Positions 1-9,354 of a DNA stretch of 64,000 nt are shown here, one piece after another. Every line of letters starts with the position of its first letter. Position 1 is the stretch's first letter. The stretch covers positions 1 through 64,000 of the forward strand of contig CAYMUX010000002.1 in the NCBI GenBank assembly GCA_964393845.1. Direction: 5' to 3'. A program made the position numbers and the translations under genes. This DNA is from UBA6902 sp964393845 (lineage in GTDB: Bacteria > Nitrospirota > Thermodesulfovibrionia > UBA6902). The notes under the pieces are model-generated. The model was given only the letters and a program-made list of their open reading frames with translations. It had not been told where the DNA came from and did not search any database.

Positions 1-56
1 TTTGAAATTTAAAATATCATACGCAAAGAAAGTGAGAAAGAGCAATAGGAAAAAAC

Positions 57-82
57 AGTGCCGCAGTACCGTAGTGCCATAG
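57..82. repeat. short tandem repeat of an 8-bp unit
   Basis: Three imperfect head-to-tail copies of an AGTGCCGT-like 8-mer (AGTGCCGC, AGTACCGT, AGTGCCAT) lie just beyond the 3' end of the helicase gene. No gene is visible in positions 1-124. Confidence 0.5.
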
Positions 83-124
83 AAAACAGATGTCGAGTTG
101 AAAGTTAAGCAGATACTCAGAGAG

Positions 125-2584
125 CTAATCCCTAGTGGCTCCTTCCATCAATTTCCCGAATGCCGAGATTATGTTCTGTAATGCGTCTTTTTCAGGCAGC
201 GGTATTTTCAGATAAGCTTTGCCGGTTTTTTCATCCTTATGGATTAAAGTGTCGGAAAGTTTTCCTTCAGGCTGTTCAGGCTGCGAAATCATCCTGCTTA
301 TATCCGTCAATATCCGCGCCCCGCTTACGAGAAGGCTGTTGAGCGCAGCAAGGGTGTTCTCCTCAGTACGGGCGTCCTCTGTGTTCTCTTCACTGACCTC
401 AGGAATCGCTTCCACGACTTCAGCCGCCTTTTTGTCAAGCTCAGCCTCTTTCCGTACCTGTTCCTCATACACGGGATCGGGTTTCTTAAGGTCTTCCATA
501 ATCGTCCCGACCGACTGCATAAACCTCTTGAATTGCGACTCGCCGACCATTACTATATCCTCGCCGTCCGAATCGAGCGCCCCGGCAAAAAGCGATTTCT
601 TAAACTTCAGAAGCTCAAGGATCCTTTCTTCAATGGATGCCGAGGTAATAAAATTAATTACACGCACGGTCCTATTCTGCCCCAGCCTGTGCACGCGGCC
701 AATCCGCTGTTCGAGAACGGCAGGGTTCCAGGGTATGTCCATATTTATCACTACCGAACCGCTCTGGAGATTGAGCCCGACCCCGCCTGCGTCAGTGGAA
801 AGAAAGACTTTGCAGCCGGCGTCTTCCCTGAATTTTGTCATCAAGTCTCTTCTCTGTCTTGAAGGCACCGAGCCGTTCAAATGCACATAACCGATATTGT
901 TCCGTTTGAGTATGCGCTCCACAAGCTCGGTCATCCTGAGCCACTGGCTGAATATAACCGCCTTTTCTCCGCCTTCGATAATAATCTCTCTCAGGAGGAT
1001 TTCAAGCTCCTCAATCTTGGGGCCGTGTACGGTCTGTTTGTCCACGAGGTACGTATTGTCCGCAGCCATGCGCATGTAGTTCAGGGCTATCTGGAGCCGT
1101 CGCTGGTCGGCCTCGCTCAGAAATTTATAGCGTCTCCACTTTGCAGCGATCCTGGCGACTATGTCATCGTTTTCGTTGTGTATGACTCTCTGCTCCTTGG
1201 TCATCGGGACGAAAAAGTTTTTATCTATCCTTCCCGGCAATTGTTTCAGCACTTCGTCTTTTTTACGGCGTATCATGACGCTCTTCAGAGAGTCTCTTAC
1301 ATTCTGAAGATTTTTATACCCGACCACCTTGCCGTTCTCATCAGCAAGCCTGTGGTTATGAACAAAACCGTACAGAGGGCCGAGATGCCAGCGGTCTATA
1401 AACTCCATTATGGAATGAAGCTCTTCGATCCTGTTTTCGATGGGAGTCCCGGTAAGGACGATTGCAAATGGTGATTCGAGTCTTTTTACATATTGCGCAG
1501 TGCGCGTCTTCCAGTTTTTGATCCTCTGCGCCTCGTCGAGGATGATCAAATCCGGAGACCACTGTTGTATGGAGCCGATATCCCTGTGCACCAGCTCATA
1601 ATTGAGCAGTTTATAAAATGAATCGTTTTCATATAGAACACTCCTTTGATGATTCAGCCCTTCGATTACGTCAACGGGTCTTCCGCTGAATTTCTCGATC
1701 TCGGTTTTCCACTGGTACTTGAGGGAAGTCGGGGAAATGATCAGTACCTTCCGTATATCAAACAGCTTCGCCATAAGCTCGGCTGCCGCAAGCGCCTCGA
1801 TGGTCTTTCCAAGACCCATGTCGTCGCCGATAAGACACCTTCCGGCATTGACGGCAAAGAGGGCGCCTTCACGCTGATAAGGATATAATTTCGTCTTGAG
1901 GATATGCTCGAACATGGGGCTGTGAATGCCGCCCTTCAAACGGGATTGCACAACCTTTTGCCTATGTTCAATGTCCTGATGTTCGGCAATGAACGACAGG
2001 ACGTCGTCATAGCAGCGTATTTCATGAGATGTATTTTTCGGCAGTTTTTCGAGGAACTTTTGAAAATTGAGAATATGCGTTTCCTTGAGAACGTCGTCCG
2101 GTCCAAAATATTCTTTGACCAGTGGCGCAAGCTCAGGCGGAATACTTTTTCCGGCTTTAAATTTGATATGACGCTTAATGCCGTAGTTCAGATAAATCTC
2201 TGAGTACAGCGGCGTATAGCCTTCCTTAAAAGCCCTTTTTGCGCCCCTCGTTTTCATCAACCTGAACAAAGTGAACTCAATATGCTTGCATGTGCCGAGA
2301 TTGTTTATATGATAATCAGGACAGGAGCAGTAATTCTCTCCCGGTAATAATCCTCTGACAGCGACTTTGTACGTCCTGCCGGAGGCCGGGTTTGTGACGG
2401 CAAATTCAGAAAAAACCGGGTGGCCGCCGGTGTTTTTAATCTTGAAGTTTTGCAGCTCCCCGAATTGTTTTCTCAGGAGCCGTTGCCACTCCCCGACGTC
2501 GAGGTTGTCCGGCTTGTGAGTCCTCGAGATTTTGGGCCTGACGGGTTTGGGCTTTGATGCGGTCTTCTTGATTGTTTTTTCCAT
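125..2584 (-). CDS. SWIM zinc-finger SNF2-family helicase
   Basis: An 819-residue SF2 ATPase of the SNF2/RapA type, expected to translocate on double-stranded DNA and remodel protein-DNA complexes. A SWIM zinc finger is visible near the N-terminus (C86, C88, C99, H101, i.e. CxCx10CxH). The first RecA lobe has a Walker A GDDMGLGKT at 253-261, a DEAQ box at 350-353 and LTGTPIENR near 377; the second lobe has GGVGLNLQ and IGRVHRLGQ around 600-640. The C-terminal ~100 residues are acidic and Ala/Glu rich. It is 19 bp downstream of the TPR gene and may share its transcript. Bacterial SWIM-SNF2 proteins are common but poorly characterised; a role in transcription or repair is family inference. Confidence 0.9.
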   Translation of the reverse strand: MEKTIKKTASKPKPVRPKISRTHKPDNLDVGEWQRLLRKQFGELQNFKIKNTGGHPVFSEFAVTNPASGRTYKVAVRGLLPGENYCSCPDYHINNLGTCKHIEFTLFRLMKTRGAKRAFKEGYTPLYSEIYLNYGIKRHIKFKAGKSIPPELAPLVKEYFGPDDVLKETHILNFQKFLEKLPKNTSHEIRCYDDVLSFIAEHQDIEHRQKVVQSRLKGGIHSPMFEHILKTKLYPYQREGALFAVNAGRCLIGDDMGLGKTIEALAAAELMAKLFDIRKVLIISPTSLKYQWKTEIEKFSGRPVDVIEGLNHQRSVLYENDSFYKLLNYELVHRDIGSIQQWSPDLIILDEAQRIKNWKTRTAQYVKRLESPFAIVLTGTPIENRIEELHSIMEFIDRWHLGPLYGFVHNHRLADENGKVVGYKNLQNVRDSLKSVMIRRKKDEVLKQLPGRIDKNFFVPMTKEQRVIHNENDDIVARIAAKWRRYKFLSEADQRRLQIALNYMRMAADNTYLVDKQTVHGPKIEELEILLREIIIEGGEKAVIFSQWLRMTELVERILKRNNIGYVHLNGSVPSRQRRDLMTKFREDAGCKVFLSTDAGGVGLNLQSGSVVINMDIPWNPAVLEQRIGRVHRLGQNRTVRVINFITSASIEERILELLKFKKSLFAGALDSDGEDIVMVGESQFKRFMQSVGTIMEDLKKPDPVYEEQVRKEAELDKKAAEVVEAIPEVSEENTEDARTEENTLAALNSLLVSGARILTDISRMISQPEQPEGKLSDTLIHKDEKTGKAYLKIPLPEKDALQNIISAFGKLMEGATRD

Positions 2585-2603
2585 TAAAATACCTTTCCTT
2601 TTA

Positions 2604-3530
2604 TTATTGAAGGTTGCTCCACCTTTTCGCCCTCCTCAATATTCCATAGAGATGTTTGGCTCCCGGATTGGCGCCGAGGACTTCGCTGATCAGTTTTTCA
2701 AAGCCTGCGTAATCAGTCTTTGCCTCGAAGATCTTGTATATCGTTGAATAAAGGAAGTGATCACGCGGGTCTTTGAAGAATGCGTCTTTCAGATATACCA
2801 GCGCATTATCGTTGTCACCCATTTTGTAGTAGGCATATCCGAGCATCTTGCGGGTGAAGTCATTGTCTTTGAAAGCAAGGATATGCCGGTAAATCTCTAT
2901 CGCCTTTCCGTATTCACCTGCCTTTTTGTAAAGCTCTGCAAGATAGACGTGCAGGTCAAAGTCCTCGTTATATCCCGGCAGTGTCTTTATTTTCTCAATC
3001 TCGGCGATGGCATCGCCGGTCTTTCTGCCTTTGAATTTCTCCTTGTAGTTTTTATAACTTTTTTCTAAAGCCCCTTCTCCCTCCAGCTTGTCACGGAAGT
3101 TTTTTAACATACCGCTTTCCGGGAAGCGCAGCACGCATCGATCAAGTATCTCTTCAGCCTTTTGTTTTGAGAAGACCCTGTCCGCAAAGCGGCACAGAAA
3201 GACGCAGAATTCTTCATTGCATACGCCGGAAGGGAATATGATTTTTTCTATCAGTTGCTCCATGTCTTCTCTTGCGCTTTGCTTTTCAAGGATTGAAAGA
3301 TACGTCTTCAGAAAGAACGGGTCGTTTTTCAAAACTTCCAATTTTTCTTCAGCCCTTTGCCTGGCGCGCACAGTCTTATTTAACCTGAAAAGTATAAAGA
3401 CTTCGTTTTTGAGAAAAAACGGATGGGCCGGATAATCTGTGAGCGCCTCACCGACGAGATCATACGCCTCTTTAAAATTTCTTTCTTTAATCAGCGTGAT
3501 GATTTTAGTCTCATAATCTTTCGGCGTCAT
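2604..3530 (-). CDS. tetratricopeptide-repeat protein
   Basis: A 308-residue soluble protein with no signal peptide, built of helical repeats. Clear TPR-like pairs occur at the C-terminal half (for example FDLHVYLAELYKKAGEYGKA and MLGYAYYKMGDNDNALVYL); the N-terminal half is more diverged but keeps the helical pattern. TPRs make protein-protein contacts; no partner can be named. It sits directly upstream of the SWIM-SNF2 gene on the same strand, which suggests co-transcription. Confidence 0.75.
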   Translation of the reverse strand: MTPKDYETKIITLIKERNFKEAYDLVGEALTDYPAHPFFLKNEVFILFRLNKTVRARQRAEEKLEVLKNDPFFLKTYLSILEKQSAREDMEQLIEKIIFPSGVCNEEFCVFLCRFADRVFSKQKAEEILDRCVLRFPESGMLKNFRDKLEGEGALEKSYKNYKEKFKGRKTGDAIAEIEKIKTLPGYNEDFDLHVYLAELYKKAGEYGKAIEIYRHILAFKDNDFTRKMLGYAYYKMGDNDNALVYLKDAFFKDPRDHFLYSTIYKIFEAKTDYAGFEKLISEVLGANPGAKHLYGILRRAKRWSNLQ

Positions 3531-3685
3531 GACAATTATTATATAACTTAATAACTCAATTCAGGTTAGAGCCGTCCGACAGTGCTTGAACATGTTCAAA
3601 TATCAATAGTCAAGCCTGACCGTATACGCTCAGGTATAAAATTACTAACCCACCTAAACGTCGCATAAACCGGCATTATTCATTT

Positions 3686-4357
3686 TCATTGATTAGCGTA
3701 TTTTACCGCGTGCATGAGGACCTCATGCGTACCCTTTAATTGCAGTTTGATTTTGATATGCTCTATGTAGGTTTCAACCGTCTTGACACTGAGGTTTAAC
3801 TTATCCGCTATCTCGTGTTTTTTCAATCCCTGACCGAGGAGTTGATACACTTCAAGTTCACGGTTGCTGAGAGGCTTTGTAGGAGAATCGAAATCCTCGA
3901 ATTTGTCTTTAACAAATTTATGTAAGAGCTTTACATTTAATTTATCACTGACATATATTTCTCCACCCAGTACTTTTCTTATTGCCGACAGCAATTCCCC
4001 GGATTTCTCCTGTTTCATAATATAGCCCCGCGCCCCTGCCTTAAGACAACGCTCGGCATACGCAGATTCATCGTGCATGGAAAGGACCAGCGTCGGTATC
4101 CCGGGATGTGAATACATCAGATTTTCTATCAGCCTGATCCCGCTGCCGTCTCCGAGTGTAATATCAACTAACACAACATCAGGTTTACAATTTGTAATAG
4201 CCTGCAATGCGTCTGACGCATTATCCGACTCTCCGCACACCTTGAGGTCATCCTCACTGTTAATTAGACGTGAAAGCCCCTCGCGTAAAATAGCATGGTC
4301 ATCGACAATAAAAACATTTTTCTTTTGTATTTTATTCCCGGACTTAAGAGTCTTCAT
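3686..4357 (-). CDS. NarL/FixJ-family response regulator
   Basis: A 223-residue response regulator. The receiver domain (about 12-130) has the acidic pair D19-D20 and phospho-acceptor D65 in VVLVDITLGD. A LuxR-type helix-turn-helix follows (about 155-205) with the characteristic LSNRELEVYQLLGQG and SVKTVETYIEHIKIKL segments. It starts 57 bp after the stop of the HisKA_3 sensor kinase on the same strand, so the two form a cognate NarX/NarL- or DegS/DegU-type pair. The target genes cannot be read from the sequence. Confidence 0.93.
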   Translation of the reverse strand: MKTLKSGNKIQKKNVFIVDDHAILREGLSRLINSEDDLKVCGESDNASDALQAITNCKPDVVLVDITLGDGSGIRLIENLMYSHPGIPTLVLSMHDESAYAERCLKAGARGYIMKQEKSGELLSAIRKVLGGEIYVSDKLNVKLLHKFVKDKFEDFDSPTKPLSNRELEVYQLLGQGLKKHEIADKLNLSVKTVETYIEHIKIKLQLKGTHEVLMHAVKYANQ

Positions 4358-4414
4358 GTTTTTCTCTCCTTTGGCTCATATGTGCTATAAAGAACTATCT
4401 GGTCTTTTGTCTTT

Positions 4415-6290
4415 TCAGGTAATATTGATCTCACTTTCTCTTTTATCAAAAAAAATACACTTTACAAGGGTGCCCTTATTTATCTCCGACCGTATGTCAA
4501 GTGATGCATTGATTATGCTTGCACGAAATTTCATGATTTCCAGACCCATACTGTTTACCTGGTTTGGCACAGTAAAACCTCTTCCGTCATCTTTTATTGT
4601 CATTGTGATTTCATTATTTTCCTTACTGAGACGGATTTCAATATGCCTGGCCCTGGAGTGTCTTGCGGCATTAGTAATGGCCTCCTGGGCGATGCGAAGG
4701 ATGTGCTCTTCGATCCGCACAGGAGCGCGGNNNNNNNNNNTATAATACTACGAATTTATTGTTGCATCTGAGATCACACGGTATCGCGAACAGTCTTTCG
4801 GAATTGGAGGCAAGCTCCACCATGGCTGTCATCAGGCTGTATTCGCCTTTTTCCAGTATGGGTGAGAGACCTGTTGAAAGGGTCCTGACCTGCGACTTTG
4901 ACATCTCTATCAGGTGCGTAATCCTGGCGGCATCTTCAGCCTCAGGTATCATTTTTTTTCTCAATACGTTTTCAAGCCCCTGCATCATAAAAGAGATAGC
5001 GGTAAGCTGCTGTCCCAGGTTATCGTGCAGGTCATGCCCGATGCGCCGCTGTTCATGCTCCCTGATTTCAAGGAGCATTTTTTCCAGGTGCCTTCGCCCG
5101 GTTATCTCCCGATTCAGGTCTTCCCAGGAAGCGGTGGCGGTCTTTAAATTCTCTATCATCTGATCAAATATCCTGGATAATTGGCCGATTTCATCTCTTT
5201 CATCAGTGCCGACTTTGTAATCTAAATTGCCTCCCCCTATTATTTCACTTCCTTTATGCAATGCCTTGATCGGGTTGGAAATTGATTTAGAAACACGAAA
5301 AGCTACCAGCATCACTCCGAATACGGTTGTAATGAAAATAGCTATCATCCATTTTCTGAGTCTGTTGATAGGTGCATAGACTTCCTTTAAATCCTGCTTT
5401 GCCACAAATCCCCATCGGGTCCGGGGGATATATGTATAGGCCGCCAATACCTTTTCCCCTCTGTAATCCGACGTCTCCACTATCCCGGTGTTTCCAAGCG
5501 ACGCCTCTACGGCGGCCTGCGCCTCGATCTTCAGCTTGAGCGGCGCATCCCCGATCCAGCGCAGCTCATTCAGGGCAATAACGTCTTTATTGACAATGAA
5601 GGTCTCGCCTGTCTCCCCCATTCCCGTGCGATTTGACAACTGCTTAAAGAGAGAAGCTTCAAGGTTGAATCTTGCAACAAGAACGCCGATGACGCTTCTG
5701 CCGTTCACCCGGCTGAAAATCGGGATGGAAAAAGCCATGCAAGCCTTATTCAGCGTTGATGAATAATGGATATCTTCGATAAACAGGTCCAGTCCCCTCA
5801 AGGCCCCTTCATAGTGAAAGGCGTGCGCAGGCCTTTGTCCCTCACGCTCTTTACTGGTTGAGACAATGATCTTTTTGGTGTACGGGCTGACGATAAAGAT
5901 TTCATAAAAATCATCATAATGCTCCAGGTATTTCTTGAGAAAACCCCGCGCCTCTGAAACAATGACCGCGTTACGCTGATTATCTTCATTCTCACCTTTA
6001 TGAATCTTCTCCAGCGCCCGCATTTCGTTATCGTCGGAGATGGTGCGGATATCCACGATCCTTTCTTCAAGCCAGTGATTCAATTCAGCGACTTTCATTT
6101 CCCGAACGGCCTCAAGCCGGTTGAATATCGACACCTTCATAGCATTCACCATATGAAAGTAAATCGCGATATTGACCATAATCAGCGGGAACATGGATAT
6201 AATAAAAAACCAGAAAGCGAGGCGTGTCCCGATACTCCTGAATATAAACTTGTTTTTCAGAGGCTTCTCCTGATATTTCAGACTTTGCAA
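4415..6290 (-). CDS. dCache-HAMP-HisKA_3 sensor histidine kinase (interrupted by assembly gap)
   Basis: A membrane sensor kinase. There are two transmembrane segments (about 28-50 and 316-338) flanking a large periplasmic Cache-type sensor, then HAMP (about 340-392), a HisKA_3 dimerisation domain with the phosphorylatable His in RRIGHDLHDNLGQQL, and a C-terminal HATPase_c with N box RIAQEAITNAARH and G box DDGRGF. A run of ten N at 4731-4740 lies between the strand ending in NKFVVL and the segment starting RAPVRIEEH; with ten bases the frame does not match, but a gap length divisible by three restores one continuous kinase. I therefore join both halves as one gene of about 625 residues. It is followed by its response regulator. 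Confidence 0.85.
4731..4740. other. assembly gap (10 N)
   Basis: Ten N within the histidine kinase gene, likely a scaffolding placeholder of unknown size. For the two kinase halves to be in frame the missing stretch must be a multiple of three. Confidence 0.98.
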
Positions 6291-6455
6291 TTTCTTAATT
6301 CAATGGCAATATTTTTAAAAGAGATCTTTTTTGCTGACTTGAAACTAAAAAAACCGAACCAACCGAAGGCTTATTCTTTGGTGGTCCGGCCATTTAACTT
6401 TTTCACTTGTAACACCTTGCTCCCCGCCCCTTTAAATACAAGGGATTTGGCTTTA

Positions 6456-6489
6456 TCGTGAGTTATATTCTAACTCTTATTTATCACGA
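6456..6489. promoter_or_regulatory. nested inverted repeat in the divergent promoter region
   Basis: In the 324-bp divergent region between the kinase and the ModE-like gene (6291-6614), TCGTGA (6456-6461) is mirrored by TCACGA (6484-6489), and inside it GAGTTA (6460-6465) is mirrored by TAACTC (6471-6476). This could be an operator or a small hairpin; no factor can be assigned. The rest of the region is AT-rich and holds no gene. Confidence 0.3.
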
Positions 6490-6585
6490 ACTGCCTTTAT
6501 TTACTACTAAATTATATTAATTAACTTATAAATGTAATTAAGCAGCCTGATAAATTTTCATGCAGATTAATTTTTTTCTGGACGG

Positions 6586-6609
6586 CGTTATGACATTTAT
6601 GTTATAACG
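6586..6609 (+). promoter_or_regulatory. putative ModE-type operator upstream of the ModE-like gene
   Basis: A 24-bp inverted repeat with half-sites CGTTATGACA and TGTTATAACG (10-bp arms, one mismatch) around TTTA. It resembles the CGTTAT/ATAACG arms of enterobacterial ModE boxes. It ends 5 bp before the ATG of the ModE-like gene, leaving no room for a Shine-Dalgarno site, so binding would block transcription or translation start. Autoregulation is an inference. Confidence 0.5.
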
Positions 6610-6614
6610 ATAGT

Positions 6615-6962
6615 ATGGAAGTAAGGTCAAAGATATGGATTGAGGTGGAGGGGAAGCCGGTGTTCGGAAGCGGCAGGGAAGCGCTTCTTAAGTCTATTGA
6701 CAGATTGGGATCTATCAATAAGGCAGCGAAAGACATCCATATTTCATACAGAAAGGCATTGAGTTACATCCAGTCCATGGAAGAACGGATCGGGAGCAGG
6801 CTTGTGGAAAGGCAGACCGGAGGAGTTCATGGCGGCGGGGCTGTGTTGACCGATGAAGCTAAAGACTTTTTAAGTAAATTTGAACAACTCGAAGACGGTA
6901 TACATGAAATGCTCGATAAGAAGTTCCTTGAAGTTTTCGGGAACAGGAAAAACAAAAGATAA
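6615..6962 (+). CDS. ModE-like winged-helix transcriptional regulator (DNA-binding domain only)
   Basis: A 115-residue protein matching the N-terminal LysR-like winged helix of ModE: SIDRLGSINKAAKDIHISYR is the helix-turn-helix and RQTGGVHGGGAVLTDEA is the conserved wing. E. coli ModE is about 260 residues and carries molybdate-binding MOP domains; these are missing, as in the short ModE/LysR-type regulators of many anaerobes, so it may not sense molybdate directly. It begins a plus-strand operon with the MoeA-like gene 12 bp downstream. The ATG at 6615 has no clear ribosome-binding site and sits right behind a CGTTAT palindrome. Confidence 0.85.
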   Translation: MEVRSKIWIEVEGKPVFGSGREALLKSIDRLGSINKAAKDIHISYRKALSYIQSMEERIGSRLVERQTGGVHGGGAVLTDEAKDFLSKFEQLEDGIHEMLDKKFLEVFGNRKNKR

Positions 6963-6974
6963 TTAGGAGGAATT

Positions 6975-8075
6975 ATGTGTGACGCCTGTCAAATAGATAA
7001 TAAAGACAGCAGCGGCTCCGGCACAAAAACCGTGCCCGTTGATAAAGCTGTCGGGATGATTCTGCCCCACGATATTACGGAGATAAGACCTGGAGAATTT
7101 AAAGGCAGGGCCTTTAAGAAAGGCCATATCATTCGCGAAGAGGATGTCGAGCATCTTAAGAGACTTGGAAAAGAAAACCTTTTTATCCTTGAGATAAAGG
7201 AAGATGAGATGCATGAGAACGACGCAGCATATGCGATTGCAACGGCCCTTGCCGGCAAAGGAGTAAAATTGGCCGGGGAGCCGAACGAAGGGAAGATAAA
7301 CCTTGTGGCAGAGATAGACGGCTTATTAAATGTTAACCGCGACGCCCTTCTTGATTTCAACATGCTCGGTGAAGTCATGTGCGCAACCATTCATAATAAT
7401 TCTGTTGTAAAAAAGGGACAGCTTGTTGCCGGAACAAGGGCGATTCCCCTGGTTGTCAGTAAATCTATCATCGGGGAGGCGGTCAATATTGCAGAAAGAG
7501 CTAAAGGCATTCTGAGCGTAAAATCAATAAGGAAGCCCCGGGCAGGAATTGTTATTACAGGCAATGAAGTGTATCACGGCAAAATCAAAGATGCCTTTGA
7601 GCCTGTAATAAGGAAAAAAATTAAAGGCTTTGACGGAGAGATAATGGGGGTGCACTTTGCCCCGGATGATGTAAAAATCATCGAGGACAGGATCAGGGAC
7701 CTGATTGACGCCGGGGCTGACCTCATCATAACATCAGGCGGGATGTCTGTGGACCCGGACGATGTTACGAGATTTGCTATCAGGAATTTAGGAGTAGAAG
7801 AAATGCATTATGGTTCACCGGTCCTGCCCGGCTCGATGTTTCTGGTTGCATATTTAAGTAGGGGCGTTGCATGCAACGCCCCTACAGGACTGGTCCCAAT
7901 TCTCGGGATCCCAGCCTGCGGCATGTACGCAGACATCACTGTATTTGATCTGGTCCTGCCGAGGATACTCGCGGGAGAGAAGATCGGCAGAAAGGAGCTT
8001 GCGGAACTGGGACACGGAGGGCTGTGTTTAAAATGCAAAGAATGCCGTTATCCGGTTTGTCCTTTCGGGAAGTAA
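6975..8075 (+). CDS. MoeA/Mog-like molybdopterin-binding protein with Cys-rich tail
   Basis: A 366-residue protein of the MoeA/MogA fold family. The N-terminal region resembles the MoeA linker part, and the C-terminal half holds the MoCF-binding domain with the signature ITSGGMSVDPDDVT. Such proteins bind molybdopterin during metal insertion or deliver the cofactor. The extreme C-terminus has four cysteines spaced CxxCxxCxxxxC (351-362), likely a metal site. A strong AGGAGG sits at 6965-6970. Residues around 293-305 (SRGVACNAPT) are encoded by an inserted 28-bp perfect palindrome just before the conserved VPILGIPACGMY stretch, so they are probably extra to the fold. It lies between the ModE-like regulator and moaA. 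Confidence 0.85.
   Translation: MCDACQIDNKDSSGSGTKTVPVDKAVGMILPHDITEIRPGEFKGRAFKKGHIIREEDVEHLKRLGKENLFILEIKEDEMHENDAAYAIATALAGKGVKLAGEPNEGKINLVAEIDGLLNVNRDALLDFNMLGEVMCATIHNNSVVKKGQLVAGTRAIPLVVSKSIIGEAVNIAERAKGILSVKSIRKPRAGIVITGNEVYHGKIKDAFEPVIRKKIKGFDGEIMGVHFAPDDVKIIEDRIRDLIDAGADLIITSGGMSVDPDDVTRFAIRNLGVEEMHYGSPVLPGSMFLVAYLSRGVACNAPTGLVPILGIPACGMYADITVFDLVLPRILAGEKIGRKELAELGHGGLCLKCKECRYPVCPFGK
7858..7885. repeat. 28-bp perfect palindrome inside the MoeA-like gene
   Basis: The arm GTAGGGGCGTTGCA is followed at once by its exact reverse complement. It is in frame with the host gene and encodes the VACNAPT region. It shares the GTAGGGGCG...CGCCCCTAC ends with an element in hemC (28508-28535) and is related to one in mod (18786-18814). 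Confidence 0.9.
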
Positions 8076-8103
8076 AGAATGATTAACGAAAACCATTATT
8101 AGA

Positions 8104-8180
8104 AAATCCCCCTTAGTCCCCCTTTTTCAAAGGGGGAGAGAGAGTTCCCCTCTTTGGCAAAGAGGGGGTAGGGGAGATTT
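8104..8180. repeat. double C-tract palindromic element between the MoeA-like gene and moaA
   Basis: Two adjacent hairpins of the AATCCCCC...CCCTTTTTCAAAGGG type. The first pairs CCCCCTTT with AAAGGGGG, the second CCCCTCTTTG with CAAAGAGGGG, and the outer ends (AAATCCCC and GGGAGATTT) are also complementary. It is the intergenic form of the element found inside comEC and mod. It fills most of the 137-bp gap and could fold in RNA, possibly acting as an attenuating hairpin. Confidence 0.75.
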
Positions 8181-8212
8181 AATAGAATTCATTTTAATCG
8201 ATAAAACAGATT

Positions 8213-9217
8213 ATGAAATCAGCAAATAAATCTCAGCTTCTCAAAGACTCATTCGAGCGCCGCATAGATTATCTGCGGATATCCATAACGGATAAATGCA
8301 ATCTCAGATGCATATATTGCATGCCTCCCGGTGGTCTGAAATTCTTTAAAGAGAAAGATGTTCTGACCGATGATGAAATACTGAGATTCGTGCGAATTGC
8401 CCGAAGCCATGGATTGAGAAAAGTGCGCATCACAGGCGGAGAACCGCTTATGAGAAAAGACATAATCAGTCTTATTTCATCAATTAAAAAAACAGGGATA
8501 CGCGACTTAAGCATTACTTCAAACGGGATTAAGCTTTCAAAGATGGCTGAAGCGCTGAAACAGGCAGGTCTCGACCGGGTGAATATAAGTCTTGACACTT
8601 TAGATGCCGGGAGGTACAAAGCGATAACAAAAGGAGGCGATATTAACAAGGTCTGGGAATCTATAAAAGAGGCGGAAAGAGTCGGTCTTACGCCGGTAAA
8701 AATAAATGTCGTTCCTATACACGGAATAAATGATGACGAGATACTGTCCTTTGCATCGCTTACTTTTGATAAAAACTACCATATAAGATTTATTGAATTC
8801 ATGCCTGCAACCTGTAATGGAATCTGGAAAAAGGACAAATGCATAAGTTCAGAAGACCTTAAGAAAAGGATATCCGCTCTAGGCAAGCTGGAACATCTCA
8901 AATTCAGGGGCAAGGGGCCTTCGAGAAATTACAGGATAAAAGGGGCCGTAGGAGTTATCGGGTTTATCAGTCCTCTGAGCAATCATTTCTGCGGCTTTTG
9001 TAACAGACTGCGTCTTACTGCTGACGGGAAAATCAGGCCGTGCCTTTTTTCAAACATTAAAGTTGATATTAAGACTCCGATGAGAAACGGGGCGTCTGAT
9101 GATGAAATTGAAAAGCTCCTCTGTCAGGCAGTGAAAGTCAAGCCTCAGAGACATCTGCTCAATGAAGATATAACATCTGCCGGACATCTGAAGGCCATGT
9201 CTAAAATAGGCGGCTGA
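8213..9217 (+). CDS. moaA: GTP 3',8-cyclase MoaA
   Basis: A 334-residue radical SAM enzyme catalysing the first step of molybdenum cofactor synthesis, the conversion of GTP to 3',8-cyclo-GTP, the precursor of cPMP. The N-terminal radical SAM cluster motif CNLRCIYC is at 29-36, followed by the SAM-binding ITGGEPL segment near 76. The second [4Fe-4S] cluster ligands are in FCGFCNRLRLTADGKIRPC near 258-279. Length is normal for MoaA. The usual C-terminal di-glycine tail that reaches into the active site is represented by MSKIGG at the very end. It follows the ModE-like/MoeA-like pair, forming a small Moco operon with a palindromic element between. Confidence 0.97.
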   Translation: MKSANKSQLLKDSFERRIDYLRISITDKCNLRCIYCMPPGGLKFFKEKDVLTDDEILRFVRIARSHGLRKVRITGGEPLMRKDIISLISSIKKTGIRDLSITSNGIKLSKMAEALKQAGLDRVNISLDTLDAGRYKAITKGGDINKVWESIKEAERVGLTPVKINVVPIHGINDDEILSFASLTFDKNYHIRFIEFMPATCNGIWKKDKCISSEDLKKRISALGKLEHLKFRGKGPSRNYRIKGAVGVIGFISPLSNHFCGFCNRLRLTADGKIRPCLFSNIKVDIKTPMRNGASDDEIEKLLCQAVKVKPQRHLLNEDITSAGHLKAMSKIGG

Positions 9218-9354
9218 CAGAATCGAAGTACGTCGTTCATGTAACTGCATGTATTTATTGATACAAATTAAATCCGCATGTTCAAGTCTGATTATTTTTT
9301 ATAATTCCATTTTTATATTTACAAATCAATCCGGTTCTTGATAAAATCAACCTC

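Noticed and set aside
881..1474. 197-codon plus-strand open frame
   Set aside because: Lies wholly antisense to the SWIM-SNF2 helicase and has no family features.
6291..6614. Molybdenum cofactor riboswitch before the ModE-like gene
   Set aside because: No long structured GC-rich element with the expected stems; only short inverted repeats in AT-rich DNA.
8104..8180. Repeats considered as a CRISPR array or terminator
   Set aside because: Only two hairpins, no regular spacers, and the same element occurs inside genes, so it is a dispersed palindromic repeat.
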